Assembly (NCBI GenBank): GCA_023515795.1
Contig: JALGPX010000054.1
Location: 1 to 64,000 of the forward strand
Length of the DNA: 64,000 bases
Direction of reading: 5' to 3'
Source: Amoeboaphelidium occidentale
Lineage: Eukaryota; Aphelidiomycota; Aphelidea
Part shown: piece by piece, positions 30,622-41,404 of the stretch
How the letters are laid out: each line of letters starts with the position of its first letter
Numbering within the stretch: the first letter of the stretch is position 1
Translations under genes and position numbers: made by a program
The notes under the pieces: generated by a model
Database searches by the model: none
What the model was told of the DNA's origin: nothing
Seen by the model: the letters and a program-made list of their open reading frames with translations, nothing else

Positions 30622-31827
30622 CTATTTCTTTTCGTTCCAGTTGGATGCCATACGCTGTTGAGCCTCATAAACCAACATAGCAATACCGAACAACGGCGCG
30701 ATAATGCCCGCTCTTTGAGCAGAACCCTTAAAGAAGGCTGAAACACCTTCCTTTGCATAAATTTCTCTAGCAGCATGCGCGATTCCATTGTATTGAACAC
30801 CGTTAGCCGATTTCGTTTGAAGCCTTGTTTTAATGACATCCGCAGGTGTAACTGTCACAGCAGCGATAACACCAGCTATTACACTGCCCCAGAACACAGA
30901 ACCAAATTTTGGTTTTCCTTCCCAACCATTTGCACGATCACGCTCATTGAGTCTCTGCTTTGCATACGTTGACAATGGAAAGAATATAAAGGAAAATGGA
31001 ACATCACGCATCAAAGTCGCTGCAGTGCCTTTGTAGACTCCTCTCAATCCCAATTCTTTTGCGATTTCCCATGAACCTTTTGGGTTGGAACCAGTTTGCA
31101 TTTGTGTATTTATCTTTACGATTTCCATAGGAGTTCTATAATGTAAGATGTGAGCGTAAAGCCTTACGTTGCAACTATTTGGCATATTCCAGCGATCGCG
31201 CCAGACAACATCCCGTATCCAATAGGAATATCATCAGAACTGATGGGTTTGAACTGAGCCTTGTTAGGTTCTTGTGCGAATTTTCTTGTGTTTATACGAT
31301 AAGCGAATGCTTCTCTTGCATAATCATTCACTGCGAGCTTAATTGCCTTTTCTGGTGTGATTCCAACCAAATTCGCTGGAAGACCTCTATAAAATCCCTT
31401 CAAACCATTGGTTCTCCATATGGTTTGGAAAGCATCAAGACCATTCTTATAAACAACTGCCCCAGGTGCAGCGATCCCTTTTGCTTGGTTTTGCAAACGT
31501 GTCTTGACAAGATCTAGCGGGAAGATAATTGATGTTCCAACAATACCAGCAATTGCACCACATAGCAACTTAACACCCAGACTAAAGGTTACATGAAATT
31601 CATTAGAAAAAGGCTAACCTTGTCGTCGGTGCTGGTGGTTGAAAAGTTGTTACAGCTGGAATTGTCGGCAAAGCGTCCTTCATGGTGTTGACAACATCAA
31701 CCGTGGTTTTCTTGACGCTGATTAACGGTTCAATAAACACAGTCTGAACAGGAGATGTTGCTGGTGTATTGATAACAATTAATTGTGGACCAGACGCGAT
31801 ATCTTCGTTCTTGTTAGCTTTGCCCAT
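30622..31827 (-). CDS. Mitochondrial carrier, glutamate/aspartate-glutamate carrier group
   Basis: This inner-membrane carrier of the SLC25 family has three exons (31827..31619, 31581..31168, 31135..30622) with introns of 37 and 32 nt, giving about 378 residues. Three repeats carry the PX(D/E)XX(K/R) signature: FPLDLVKTRLQNQ, TPMEIVKINTQMQ and TPADVIKTRLQT. The region GLPANLVGITPEKAIKLAVNDYAREAF closely resembles the glutamate carriers GC1/GC2 and the carrier half of aspartate-glutamate carriers. The second signature has Met-Glu-Ile-Val-Lys, also as in that group. The 75-residue N-terminal extension (Val/Thr/Pro-rich, MGKANKNEDIASGPQLIV) lacks EF hands, so this is not a full calcium-regulated carrier. 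Likely substrate is glutamate with a proton; this is from family resemblance. Confidence 0.88.
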
Positions 31828-32216
31828 GATCTGTTTCAAGTTCTATAAATAATGCAAGAGTGTCACAATTTTAAAGACTAGACTGGGTAGTCCCACAAAG
31901 GAATTCGGATACTTTTAGCTGCATTAAGAGCTTACACGCCTTCAAGATGTCTATCATGAAGCTTTACTTGAGGTCGCAGTATCATTGCGACGCGATATAC
32001 CTGGAAGTTCAAGACAAGAAAAGCAATCATTTTCATAAGAGCTTCGTACCAATTTTCTTATTATATTTAATGTGAGCAGATGCCCTGAAACAAAGAAGCG
32101 CAGGCCAAACGAGATATTTTCCCTTTGTTTCAATCTCGCTTCAAACTTTGACCGCTCAGCAACATCACTGGAACAGCCACAGCACAGCCCTTCACACAGT
32201 TTCAACACAAAATACA
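31828..32216. other. Divergent promoter region, carrier / CDC45
   Basis: 389 bp between divergent start codons. An ACGCGA element near 31990 resembles half of the fungal MluI cell-cycle box, which would suit the S-phase gene CDC45, but one weak match is not evidence of control. The long leftward open frame across it has no recognisable product. Confidence 0.4.
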
Positions 32217-34202
32217 ATGCACATAGATAACACTCAATACGCACAGGCATACAATCATATTTTAAGCAGAAAGCACAAGGATGTTTACATAATCTGTGCA
32301 GCTTCTGACGTTGACAGTCTCTGCTCTTGTACAATATTAAGCGTAAGTCCCACCTGGTGCCTAGCGCACTCCTTTTAGTTTGTGAGGCCTTCTAAATTTT
32401 AGTGGCTCTTTAAGCAGGACTACGTGAAACACAAAATCATTCCACTGGACTCATACACAAAATTGTCTCAACTTAACGAAGAGCTTCTGGCAAATAATGA
32501 TACCATCGGGACAATTATAATGATAAACTGCGGTGGGTGCATCGATTTGAGTGAATATCTGAGTCTGCATCCCTCCGTCGTTGTGTTTGTTGTGGATTCT
32601 AACAGGCCATTGAATCTCGATAATTTGTTCAATAACGATCAGGTTTGCGTGTTCGATGATGGCGATGTAGAAGATTTGGAGGATGAGCGACAGGCGTACA
32701 TGAAACTGATTCAAGAAGGCGAAGAAGATGACGATGACGAGGAAGTTAGCGGTACAGATTCTGAAGGCGATGACGAAGATGATGATGCTTCTGATATGGA
32801 AGGTGAGGAAGATAAAGAGAATCGAAAGGCAAACAAGAAGAGACCTAAAGCAGCTGTAAATTACCGGCAATTGGAGAAAATAATTGACGAGTACTATTCT
32901 TTATCATATTGTGGTAGTTCATCCGCTGGTTTGATTTATCAGTTGGCTTCTCAAAGGGGTAAAGCTTCAAATAATTTGCTTTGGTTAAGTATCATTGGTT
33001 GTGTTTATCAGTACATTTATCAAAAGGCCTCGATTGAACAGTATCTGATACAAGTCGACAGTTTGAAAGAGGAAGTTGTGCGGTTCAATGATGTTGCATC
33101 AGGTGTATCAGATGCAAGTTCTCTTAGTCCTGATGATGAAAGAGTTGTATACAAAGAAAACGAACTGCAGTTAATGTTATTTCGACATTGGTCTTTGCAG
33201 GATAGTCTGATGCACTCAAGCTATGTTGCAGCACGATTAGGTTTGTGGAGAGAAAGGGGGAGACAGAAGTTGAGAGGATTATTGGCAAAAATGGGGTATC
33301 TTTTTAATTAATTACAATTCTCATTGTTTTTAAAGGTTTTCACTAACGGAGGCTACTCAGCCTTATGTTCACATGGACTTATCGCTCAGAAAAGTAATGT
33401 ATGAGCGATTGAGAGATTATGCAGCCGAGTATGGTTTGCAGAGTTTATTTTTCCCGTCATTTCAGAAACATTTTGGATTCAAGTGTGTGGTAGGAGCTAG
33501 CGATACTGTTTACGCTTTGACTGCATTGATGGAATACCCGTCTATCGAAACCATATTCTCTGAGTTTGATGCTCATGAAAAGGATGGATTTTTTCTTGCA
33601 ATGGATGCATTTCAAAAGTAACGTTTCTCATGTTTGTGATCTCTTAACATTCTAGTGTTGAACTACTGAAGAAAGGAATACAATTAGCACAGACTATACA
33701 ACGAACAATAGTAAGAGTGGGAACATCTATTATAGATGAAAGATCAGTTAAAACACTTAAAAGCTTTCGATTAGTTGTTCTAAATTCAACATCAAGCTTA
33801 GCTGGGAATACAACTCAAGCAAAGGCTGGCCCTAATTTTAACACTATATCAAGCATGGAAGAGACAACCATGAAAACCAGCGAGATTCTTTTGAATCCCT
33901 TGACTCTGACAAAGCTTGCATACTTTTTGACAGACGCTATGAGGGAAGCCGGTAAAGTTGATTTGCCATTTGTATGTGCTGTTCTTGACAAGCACAAGGA
34001 AACATACATGGTGGTTGGCGTAGACTGTGCAGACAGAGAGGGCAGTGTTAGACAAAATCAATTTGGAAAAGCATTCAATGAGACAGCTGACGCCACAAGG
34101 GCACGAGTACGACAAGATAGATTTGATACAAGCGTTGTTGAGATCGCAAAGCCGGACTTGACAAAGTTTATGGAACATTTGCAGCTAGTTTGCCAGAAAT
34201 AA
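32217..34202 (+). CDS. CDC45: DNA replication initiation factor Cdc45
   Basis: Cdc45 joins MCM2-7 and GINS as the CMG replicative helicase in the nucleus. Four exons (32217..32342, 32403..33295, 33336..33617, 33656..34202) with introns of 60, 40 and 38 nt give about 615 residues. The N-terminus shows the degenerate RecJ-type DHH core: DVYIICAASDVDSLCSCTILSWLFKQDYVKHKIIPL (residues 25-60), where each splice restores family sequence. The inter-domain acidic loop (EEDDDDEEVSGTDSEGDDEDDD) is at about residues 148-175. The helical CID region and C-terminal DHHA1-like part (FGFKCVVGASDTVYAL, FDTSVVEIAKPDLTKFME) complete it. The catalytic Asp cluster of RecJ is lost, as usual in eukaryotic Cdc45. 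Confidence 0.95.
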
Positions 34203-34233
34203 AGTCTTTAAGCAGAGATTATGTAAATTATAT

Positions 34234-37200
34234 TCAGCTGCCTGCATTTAGCAGCATAAACATGAATTGAGACATGTATGTCTCTGCGAAAGCAGATAAG
34301 AAATGTTCATGATTCGAGTCATGAGCCGACACAAACTGATGGGCCAACTCGTGACAGTATACCAAATACCAATAGTAAAATGGTTGTTGAGGCAACTTGG
34401 AAATATCCACAAGAGTGTTCGAAGTGTCTTGTAATAATCGCGGATCAGTGTAAGAAGTAACAGGCGAGCCAGCGAGGTTCAGCTTGGCCAACATATTCAG
34501 ATGCATTAGGATAAAATATCTGTAATTGAAAAACAGGGATCCTCCAGCATTAAAAGCGACAGCGGTCGAAGTGTGATCATAGATCCCGTCAACAAAAATG
34601 TGAATGGAATTCATTGATAAACCAAAAATATCTGCCAAATTCGCAAGAATAGACGCAAAAGCATTTAAAGCCATCGGATGAGAGTTATTACCAGTACTGC
34701 TGCCATAAAGCAATGCCTTGACTTCTTGATCTCTCACGGTCTTGCTATAATACAAAGGGATTTGGATTGTTTTAACAGTGCGATAATCTGAAATAACATT
34801 AAGTGAAATAACCCCTGCTCGCTTCATATCTTTTGCCGTTGAAACAATATCCAGATCTCCACTCAAATCTCTCGCGGTGACTGATACTTGACCTTGGGAT
34901 TTAAATGCTTGTAATGAGTTTGGGCCACAAGATTCCACAGCTCTCATTAACTCAGATTTAAGCATATTCGCTTGTTGAGATGCGAACTCAGGCATCAAAC
35001 TAGAAGCTTTAGCAACTGTTGATGTAGTTTGGGGCGAAACACCGTCAAAAAAACTAGGTTGCTGTTTCTTTACGCCAATTGTCTCCAGAATGCTTTTTCG
35101 ACGGGAATTCAAGGATGGTGAAGTGCCAACTACTTCTCCGGCTTTCTTCTGAATAGCTTCTTTCTTGGGATAGTCTCCTTTGAGTAATTGATCACATATC
35201 CAATCGGCGTTACTGTTTTGACTTATCAGCTGCTTTATATGATCATCCTTGCAATTAGGAAACATTGAAGTAAGCAGTCCCAGTAACTCTTCTGGGCCTT
35301 CCTTTTTCTCCGGGGCATGCAAAGACATTTCCAGGCTTTTTGAAGGCCTGCTTTTCTCAAAATCTTGTCGTTTAACAATAAGTCTATCAACAGCGAAACC
35401 CTTTCTCTTCAAGTTTTCAAGACTGGTAGAAAGCAATGTGGAAACTAATAATGCATCACTTAGTTTTGACTGCTCAAAGTAATGCTTGGTAATTATCTGA
35501 GCGACGTCAAAGAAGTCGAATTGGCCGGTGACGAGTAAACATTGACTTGTATCAGATTCTTTAGAAACAAGAGATTTGAGACATGCTGTTGTAGTTTCGG
35601 TAACAGATTTCCCATCCAGAGTTCTTGTGACCTCAATAGAATCTACTTGACGGACACTCAAGTTCAGCAGCTCTTCCTTTTTCAACTTGGAACTTCTAGA
35701 TTTGGATATTTTTCGGTTACTGCCGTACTCTGAAATAATCAATGGCGCTCTTTCTTTGAGTAGCTCATGAAGTGATTTAGCTTGCGTCGTAAACTCAGCC
35801 TGGCCTCTTGTCTCAAAACTCTCCGATACAAACTGGGATAGGTTTCTTGAACCCAACTTTGAATAAAATTCTTCCAAGACATTCTCTAGAGGACAGCAAG
35901 ACGGATTGAACAGTCTCCTTAGCATTGTGTCATCAACAATTACAATATCTTTAGCAATCATTAGATCGTATTCCATCTCATCATTAGAAGAAGCTTTGAA
36001 TTTTTGAGCGACAAGGAACGGAATTGAAACCATTGAGCTTGCGATTTTCGGCGTCTGTGACTGAATGATGTCAAAATGAACTGCAATTTGTCTGAGATAA
36101 GCCAAATATCGATCCACACTGCCGCATCCTTTCAAAAATCCACGAGGATCTTTCATGATTTCCTCTGCAGTGTTTATCGGATTTGGTTCATCTTTAACTC
36201 CACATGCACGAAGGAAAGGATTCCCAGTTTTGAAGTCGATCGTCGCAAAAAGGGTATTATCAAGATCATTCTCCTGTTTGAAATAGACTTTGCTTGGCAT
36301 TGCATAATAGTAAGCTTTTTCTGTTTTTCCTTGAATAGTTTGCTCCACAGGAATAAATTCGCTAACCGAAAGAGCATACCAATCTTCCTTTGAAAGTTCA
36401 CTGGAACGATTAGCCATATAGCAGAAAACCTTTTCGGCCTCGCTGATAGCTGGAGGTTCATTCAAAAGTCGTGACACACATACCTCTGCGGGAGGTGATC
36501 TTCTGACTCCGAGCTTATCGGCGAATTGATGCCATTCCTTCTTTAGTATCGGAAATCCGAGCACACTGGCTTGAGAATCCAAAAAGCATTCTCTTGGTGC
36601 AAATAGTTGTTCTCCTTTCGAACTTTCGCACGGAAGAAAAGGAAAGGGTATTCTTTGAGGTCGATACTCAGAGCTATAGTGAGCATCAAAATTGTCGACA
36701 AAATACTGAAGAAGCTGTTTTCGATTTTCGGAGCTGGAGGCAACATTGACCATCTTTAAGAGATCCACTAGTGGAATCGCAGAACGTAGTCCCAGCTTGG
36801 CCAGAAGTTTCGCCTCATCAGAGCCTGTTTTCCATTTTCCTTTCGGCCACTCGAGAAGAAGAATTGAGCCCAAGCTTCTTAACGAGTCAAGAGGTGCATA
36901 AAGATCAGATGCTGTATATCTCATTTCTGCCTTTTGGCCATTCTCAGCTCGGAATATTTTGCTTTTTTCCAAGCGCTGCCATTCAACAGCAGACAACTTA
37001 TCTTGCACTGAAGCCAAGTATTTAACCAGCTGAAAAATATCCCATCCCAGCTCTTGATGAAGTCGATCAAAAATTATCTGTAATTCAACATGTGTTCGTA
37101 CTCCAATAGCTTTCAAAAAACCTTCCGAGATATTCTTGGATTCAAACGAAACGTGTGGTAAATCAGAGAATAGAGTTACAGCTGAGAAATATGTTTCTCC

Positions 37201-39351
37201 TGGAACCATCAGTTTCTTTTCTTCCACTGGAATACATTTCATATTTTTGAGAATGTTGATGATTGCTTGCTTTTCTGATGCTTTGATATGATTAAATGCT
37301 CGTGATAGAACTTCTAAAACTTTTTCTAAAAAGTCCAACTGATACTGGAAATGCTTCAATGAACAAACATAATTAGTCCATGCCGATATGCTCAATTCTT
37401 CCATTTCAAGAATGTTCATCAAGTCTTGAGTCTGCAAAGCTTTTGAAATCTCGTATGGCAAAGTATTGAGTGGTAATGGCATTCCAGGAGTTATCAGTCT
37501 TGGATTAGTGTAGAACATAATCTCTGATAGCTTCACTGGTATTTTGTCCATTCCACAACCAGGCACCAGCGTTAGCTCGTAAAAGTTTTCAGCATCTTTC
37601 ATGCTTACTTGATTTCGATTCTGAATACCTATCCACCATTTTAGCAGTTCTATCAATTCATCGACCTCCAATACACGATTTGCAAGTTCGTAGGAAATAA
37701 CATCAGTAACTGTAATGTTTTTCAAGCATCCTTGATTCTTGTGTAGAATATCAACGAAATTTTTGCTCCTCTCCACAATGAAAGACGGCAATAATGGTAT
37801 TTGTTTTGCAAACCTTGCCAAAGTCTCATCATGCATGCGAACATCGGACGATGGTAAAACCCCATGCCTTTGAGTCAAAACAGAAGCTTTAGTCGATAGA
37901 CAGTTCAAAAAGCCTTCCTTCAGCAATTCTCCAACAAGAGATGAAGGAGTGCTCTGTTGAAATGAAAACACGTTCATCATGTGTGAAGCTCTTTGTAAAA
38001 CATTCTCATCAACGTGCTTATCGGAACCCTTCAAATTCTGCTGCCTTGATATTTCAGCAAAACATTCTTCGTAAACGATTCTAGTAACAAATCCAGCCAT
38101 ATACAGAATTTCGCGATTCCAAATATCCAGCGTTTTGTCAACAAAATCAATATTCTCTCTTTCTACTGTTGGAATCAAATGAGCCATCAAATGTCCACTA
38201 AATCCAGTAGTTTGATGAGTTGCAAATCCAATGTAAACTTTCCCTTGATTTGGATGTGGACAAAGCTCATCAAACAGAGACTTCAAACTTCCACTAGATC
38301 CAGAAGAAAGCTGTAAGGATGTTTGATATTCCTCAAACGACGAAAATAGCAATTGAATACGTGTTGTAGAAGGAGGCATCTTCTTAGTAGTTCTAACCAT
38401 TTCCTTTGCGAATTGCTGCGGAACAGAAACAGCGATGGTCGCAGAAACATATCTCATAAATGCATCAACGGTTTCGTATTCTTTATCTTTCTTTTCTTCG
38501 ATGCGCTTTTTAGGCGCTCCAAAGAACCCAGATACAAATGATTTAAATGTCTCAACTACAGTCTGAGTAGTTTTGACTTTTGTGATGTTCAAATGTAAAT
38601 ATGCTTCTTTAGCGTCCTTCAGTTTAAACAAACGATTAGGACTATCCTTGTTCCTCAAAGAACTTAATGCTCCATCAAGAACATTAATATCACTAAGTGG
38701 AGACAGTTTCTTCTTGATTTGCACCAACATGTCCTCTGACGCATCTTGCCCAACCTTTGAAACAACACGAACATTCTGAAGATTCTCAGTCAAAGACACG
38801 CTCATTGCTAAGAACCTACAGAACGCATCGATATCCGGCAACTCCATATTATCTCTGAGTTTCATGTAAAAAACGGTCCATTCCTGTTGATTATCATTCT
38901 CCGGAGCCTTCGCTGGAGCATCAGCCCTTCTCGTGAACAACTGATCACCTTTCCAATAGAATGCCATACATTTACCTCCAGACACAATGAAAGGCGCCTC
39001 ACAAACTGAGAATAATGAATAGAAACCGACACCAAAGAACCCAATTTTATCCACATCAGGATTTCCTTCAGCAATCTTCCGCAAGCGATTCCAGTCTTCA
39101 TCGCTGAACACTCTGCCGTTGTTGCGCACTACGATCTCGCTTATCTCGCTTGAACTTTGACCATTGAAAGATACATCAACATGAGTAGCACCGGCATCAT
39201 TGGCATTCTGAATGAGTTCTCGGAATACTGTGAACTGCGAAGAGTACCTCGCAAGTATCTTATCGATTAAGTGCCTCTGATTAACCTCTACTCTTTCTTC
39301 AGCGGAAGCGCCGGTAGAAAGCACAGACGTCTGAAGTTCTTCAAAGTTCAT
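34234..39351 (-). CDS. Giant GHKL (Hsp90-type ATPase) protein, fungal DUF3684-type
   Basis: A single 5.1-kb exon encodes 1,705 residues. The N-terminal 230 residues are a sacsin/Hsp90-like ATPase: FRELIQNANDAGATHVDV (N box with Glu and Asn), VRNNGRVFSDEDW, then DKIGFFGVGFYSLFSVC (GxxGxG lid box). This layout matches a family conserved across fungi and annotated as an uncharacterised ATPase-like protein. Near residues 1310-1360 a CUE/UBA-like three-helix segment (ELLGLLTSMFPNCKDDHI, NADWICDQLLKGDYPKK) probably binds ubiquitin. The last 50 residues carry a zinc-peptidase-like motif, CHELAHQFVSAHDSNHEHF. The likely role is chaperone-like or protein quality control, from family resemblance only. 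It is convergent with CDC45, 32 bp apart. Confidence 0.85.
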   Translation of the reverse strand: MNFEELQTSVLSTGASAEERVEVNQRHLIDKILARYSSQFTVFRELIQNANDAGATHVDVSFNGQSSSEISEIVVRNNGRVFSDEDWNRLRKIAEGNPDVDKIGFFGVGFYSLFSVCEAPFIVSGGKCMAFYWKGDQLFTRRADAPAKAPENDNQQEWTVFYMKLRDNMELPDIDAFCRFLAMSVSLTENLQNVRVVSKVGQDASEDMLVQIKKKLSPLSDINVLDGALSSLRNKDSPNRLFKLKDAKEAYLHLNITKVKTTQTVVETFKSFVSGFFGAPKKRIEEKKDKEYETVDAFMRYVSATIAVSVPQQFAKEMVRTTKKMPPSTTRIQLLFSSFEEYQTSLQLSSGSSGSLKSLFDELCPHPNQGKVYIGFATHQTTGFSGHLMAHLIPTVERENIDFVDKTLDIWNREILYMAGFVTRIVYEECFAEISRQQNLKGSDKHVDENVLQRASHMMNVFSFQQSTPSSLVGELLKEGFLNCLSTKASVLTQRHGVLPSSDVRMHDETLARFAKQIPLLPSFIVERSKNFVDILHKNQGCLKNITVTDVISYELANRVLEVDELIELLKWWIGIQNRNQVSMKDAENFYELTLVPGCGMDKIPVKLSEIMFYTNPRLITPGMPLPLNTLPYEISKALQTQDLMNILEMEELSISAWTNYVCSLKHFQYQLDFLEKVLEVLSRAFNHIKASEKQAIINILKNMKCIPVEEKKLMVPGETYFSAVTLFSDLPHVSFESKNISEGFLKAIGVRTHVELQIIFDRLHQELGWDIFQLVKYLASVQDKLSAVEWQRLEKSKIFRAENGQKAEMRYTASDLYAPLDSLRSLGSILLLEWPKGKWKTGSDEAKLLAKLGLRSAIPLVDLLKMVNVASSSENRKQLLQYFVDNFDAHYSSEYRPQRIPFPFLPCESSKGEQLFAPRECFLDSQASVLGFPILKKEWHQFADKLGVRRSPPAEVCVSRLLNEPPAISEAEKVFCYMANRSSELSKEDWYALSVSEFIPVEQTIQGKTEKAYYYAMPSKVYFKQENDLDNTLFATIDFKTGNPFLRACGVKDEPNPINTAEEIMKDPRGFLKGCGSVDRYLAYLRQIAVHFDIIQSQTPKIASSMVSIPFLVAQKFKASSNDEMEYDLMIAKDIVIVDDTMLRRLFNPSCCPLENVLEEFYSKLGSRNLSQFVSESFETRGQAEFTTQAKSLHELLKERAPLIISEYGSNRKISKSRSSKLKKEELLNLSVRQVDSIEVTRTLDGKSVTETTTACLKSLVSKESDTSQCLLVTGQFDFFDVAQIITKHYFEQSKLSDALLVSTLLSTSLENLKRKGFAVDRLIVKRQDFEKSRPSKSLEMSLHAPEKKEGPEELLGLLTSMFPNCKDDHIKQLISQNSNADWICDQLLKGDYPKKEAIQKKAGEVVGTSPSLNSRRKSILETIGVKKQQPSFFDGVSPQTTSTVAKASSLMPEFASQQANMLKSELMRAVESCGPNSLQAFKSQGQVSVTARDLSGDLDIVSTAKDMKRAGVISLNVISDYRTVKTIQIPLYYSKTVRDQEVKALLYGSSTGNNSHPMALNAFASILANLADIFGLSMNSIHIFVDGIYDHTSTAVAFNAGGSLFFNYRYFILMHLNMLAKLNLAGSPVTSYTDPRLLQDTSNTLVDISKLPQQPFYYWYLVYCHELAHQFVSAHDSNHEHFLSAFAETYMSQFMFMLLNAGS

Positions 39352-39454
39352 CCTCTGATCAAGAATCTGAAACAGATTGTCACAAAGTTATAATGATAGA
39401 ATGCGGTACATCGCCATAATACAGCTGGACATCTTATTTACGGTTATTACACGT

Positions 39455-40404
39455 TTATTCATCCTTTAGAGTCTTGGTACCACGTAGCAAACCAGTTCTT
39501 CTAGCAGCAATAAGACCAACCTTCTGACCAGGAGAACTGAATCTGGACACAGTAGAAGCGTGACCAATGTGCTGATGATTACCACCACCGTGAGGGTGAT
39601 CGACAGGGTTCATAGCAACACCACGAGTCTTTGGCCATGAGTGTCTCTTTGCCTTGTACTTGTGATATGCTCTACCAGCCTTCAAGATTGGCTTATCGAT
39701 TCTTCCACCACCAGCAACGATACCGACCATAGCTCTTGCACCAGAGTCTACAACCTTCTTAGAACCAGACGGCAACTTAATACGTGTCTTTCCTTCGTCA
39801 TGGTTGTGTCCGATAATTGTGGCGTAGTTTCCGGAAGCTCTTGCTAATGAACCTCTGTCACCAAGCTTCTGTTCAACGTTACAGACGATGGTACCTTCAG
39901 GCATGGAAGCCAAAGGCAAAACGTTTCCTACAGTCAAAGTTGCCTTCTTACCAACATAAACGAATTGACCAGTGAACATTCCTTCGACAGCGATAAAAGT
40001 CTCAGTGCGCAACTTGTAACGGTAAGGATCACGGAACTGCACTTTAGCCAAAGGAGCACCACGTCCAGGATCGTGAATAATTTCCTTAACAATTCCCTTC
40101 AAATAACCGTGACGCTCTCCATAGTCCAACACTCTGAATTTTGCAGCTCCCTTGCGGTGCTTTGTATTGGAAGTGAAGATTCCTCCTTTACCTTTTCTCT
40201 GTGCTCTGATAACGCGACCCCTAAAAGAAATTAGTTAATGTTCTTCTTACGCTCCGGACTACGCGGTTGAGAAAGATGGTTCGATTCTTATAAAGAAGCA
40301 ACTCAGATCTTTAGCACCGACCTGATAGAACTACTCCTTCTAGTCTCCATCTACTTTCTTATCCGCATAGTCCTGTCGCTTGTGTTTTGAGTATGAACTT
40401 ACAT
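39455..40404 (-). CDS. RPL2: Cytosolic ribosomal protein uL2 (L8/Rpl2)
   Basis: A 60S subunit protein near the peptidyl-transferase centre, about 255 residues. The main exon 40220..39455 reads [20 protein letters not shown] to the C-terminal [14 protein letters not shown], with the invariant [16 protein letters not shown] containing the functional histidine. The start codon itself is split: AT at 40404..40403, then a 182-nt intron (GTAAGT donor, branch TTAACTAAT, acceptor CTTTTAG), then G. First introns at the start codon are common in fungal ribosomal protein genes. Codon use is biased like the elongation factor gene. There is a pyrimidine-rich 5' region upstream. Confidence 0.96.
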
Positions 40405-40679
40405 CTTTGTTCTTAACAGAAAAAGATTTTTCGTTTCACTGCCGATCTTCGGTTGCAGGCGGCGATCTTGTTTCAACTTTTTCCAGAGGTCGACTTTGTT
40501 AACGAATTTGGTGCAATTTAAGCCGGAGCTTATTCATTTTTTAGGATCCTTTACTGTATTCGTCCATTTATGTTCTCATGTAACGATGCACGTGGAAATA
40601 TCCAAAGCCTATTGGCTGAATCACAGCTGGAGATACCTAAGGAATCCAACTTCTGAGCTTTCAATTTCATAGTGATAAA

Positions 40680-41381
40680 ATGAATTATAAGATTTTATTG
40701 ATAACATTTTTCTGTGGGTTGTCCTTTCAACAATTTGGTCCTGATATACCTGAACAGAATTCTACAGTGTCTGGACCACCATCACAGCAACAACCTGCTC
40801 CTGCGCCTTCACCTCAACAACCATCACAAAACACAAACCAACAGAGTGAAACGCGTCCAAGATCACAACCACAACAACAGCAACAACAACCTGCTCCTTC
40901 ACCAACACCTAGATCTGCTCAGACACCTGAACCAAGTCCGACTAGCCAAGCAACATCTTCTGGTTCAAACTCAATGTCTCCATACTTTAATGATTCTGAG
41001 ACGTATCAAACACAAAAGAATGTAGATGATGGCAAATCAAAAGAACAGTCAATATTCGGAGATGATATATCACCAACTTTAGCATGGATCATATTGGCAT
41101 TGATGATATTCTTTGTGATTGTTTGTATCCTGGGAATCGTTTTAACGATTCGTTACAAGGGATCATCTCAGTCTAATAACGGTCAGCCAAAAACCATTAG
41201 CGAGAGATGGAAATCGTTTTTTGGACGCTCACATAACAAAGTCCAGAAACAAGATTCAATTGAGATTGAAGACGGCGAATGGTTCAAAGACACTGCGAAT
41301 TTCGATGCTCAGTACAAGAGCAATGATATGCGTGCAAATAATTTACGTTTAGGAAGCAATGGAGATTCTCATTTCTACTAA
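40680..41381 (+). CDS. Pro/Gln-rich type I membrane protein
   Basis: A 233-residue single-exon product. It has a signal peptide (MNYKILLITFFCGLSFQ) and a 110-residue ectodomain rich in Pro, Gln, Ser and Thr (QQQPAPAPSPQQPSQ, PSPTPRSAQTPEPSP), likely O-glycosylated and extended. One membrane helix follows (LAWIILALMIFFVIVCILGIVLTI, about 137-160). The 75-residue cytosolic tail begins with Arg-Tyr-Lys and contains KTISERWKSFFGRS and acidic-aromatic EIEDGEWF. The layout resembles fungal wall-stress sensors (mucin-like stalk plus helix), but it has no WSC domain. It lies next to the kinase-less WD40 membrane protein, convergent and 23 bp apart. Confidence 0.7.
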   Translation: MNYKILLITFFCGLSFQQFGPDIPEQNSTVSGPPSQQQPAPAPSPQQPSQNTNQQSETRPRSQPQQQQQQPAPSPTPRSAQTPEPSPTSQATSSGSNSMSPYFNDSETYQTQKNVDDGKSKEQSIFGDDISPTLAWIILALMIFFVIVCILGIVLTIRYKGSSQSNNGQPKTISERWKSFFGRSHNKVQKQDSIEIEDGEWFKDTANFDAQYKSNDMRANNLRLGSNGDSHFY

Positions 41382-41404
41382 CCTTGTGTCAATTAATAAA
41401 TGGT

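Noticed and set aside
31954-32334. 126-codon leftward open frame between the carrier and CDC45
   Set aside because: Overlaps the first exon of CDC45 in antisense and encodes nothing recognisable.
32451-32870. 139-codon leftward frame within CDC45
   Set aside because: Antisense shadow of the acidic linker of CDC45.
40260-40300. GGTTCGATTCT, a tRNA B-box-like sequence
   Set aside because: It lies in the uL2 intron; there is no A box at the right distance and no acceptor stem, so not a tRNA.
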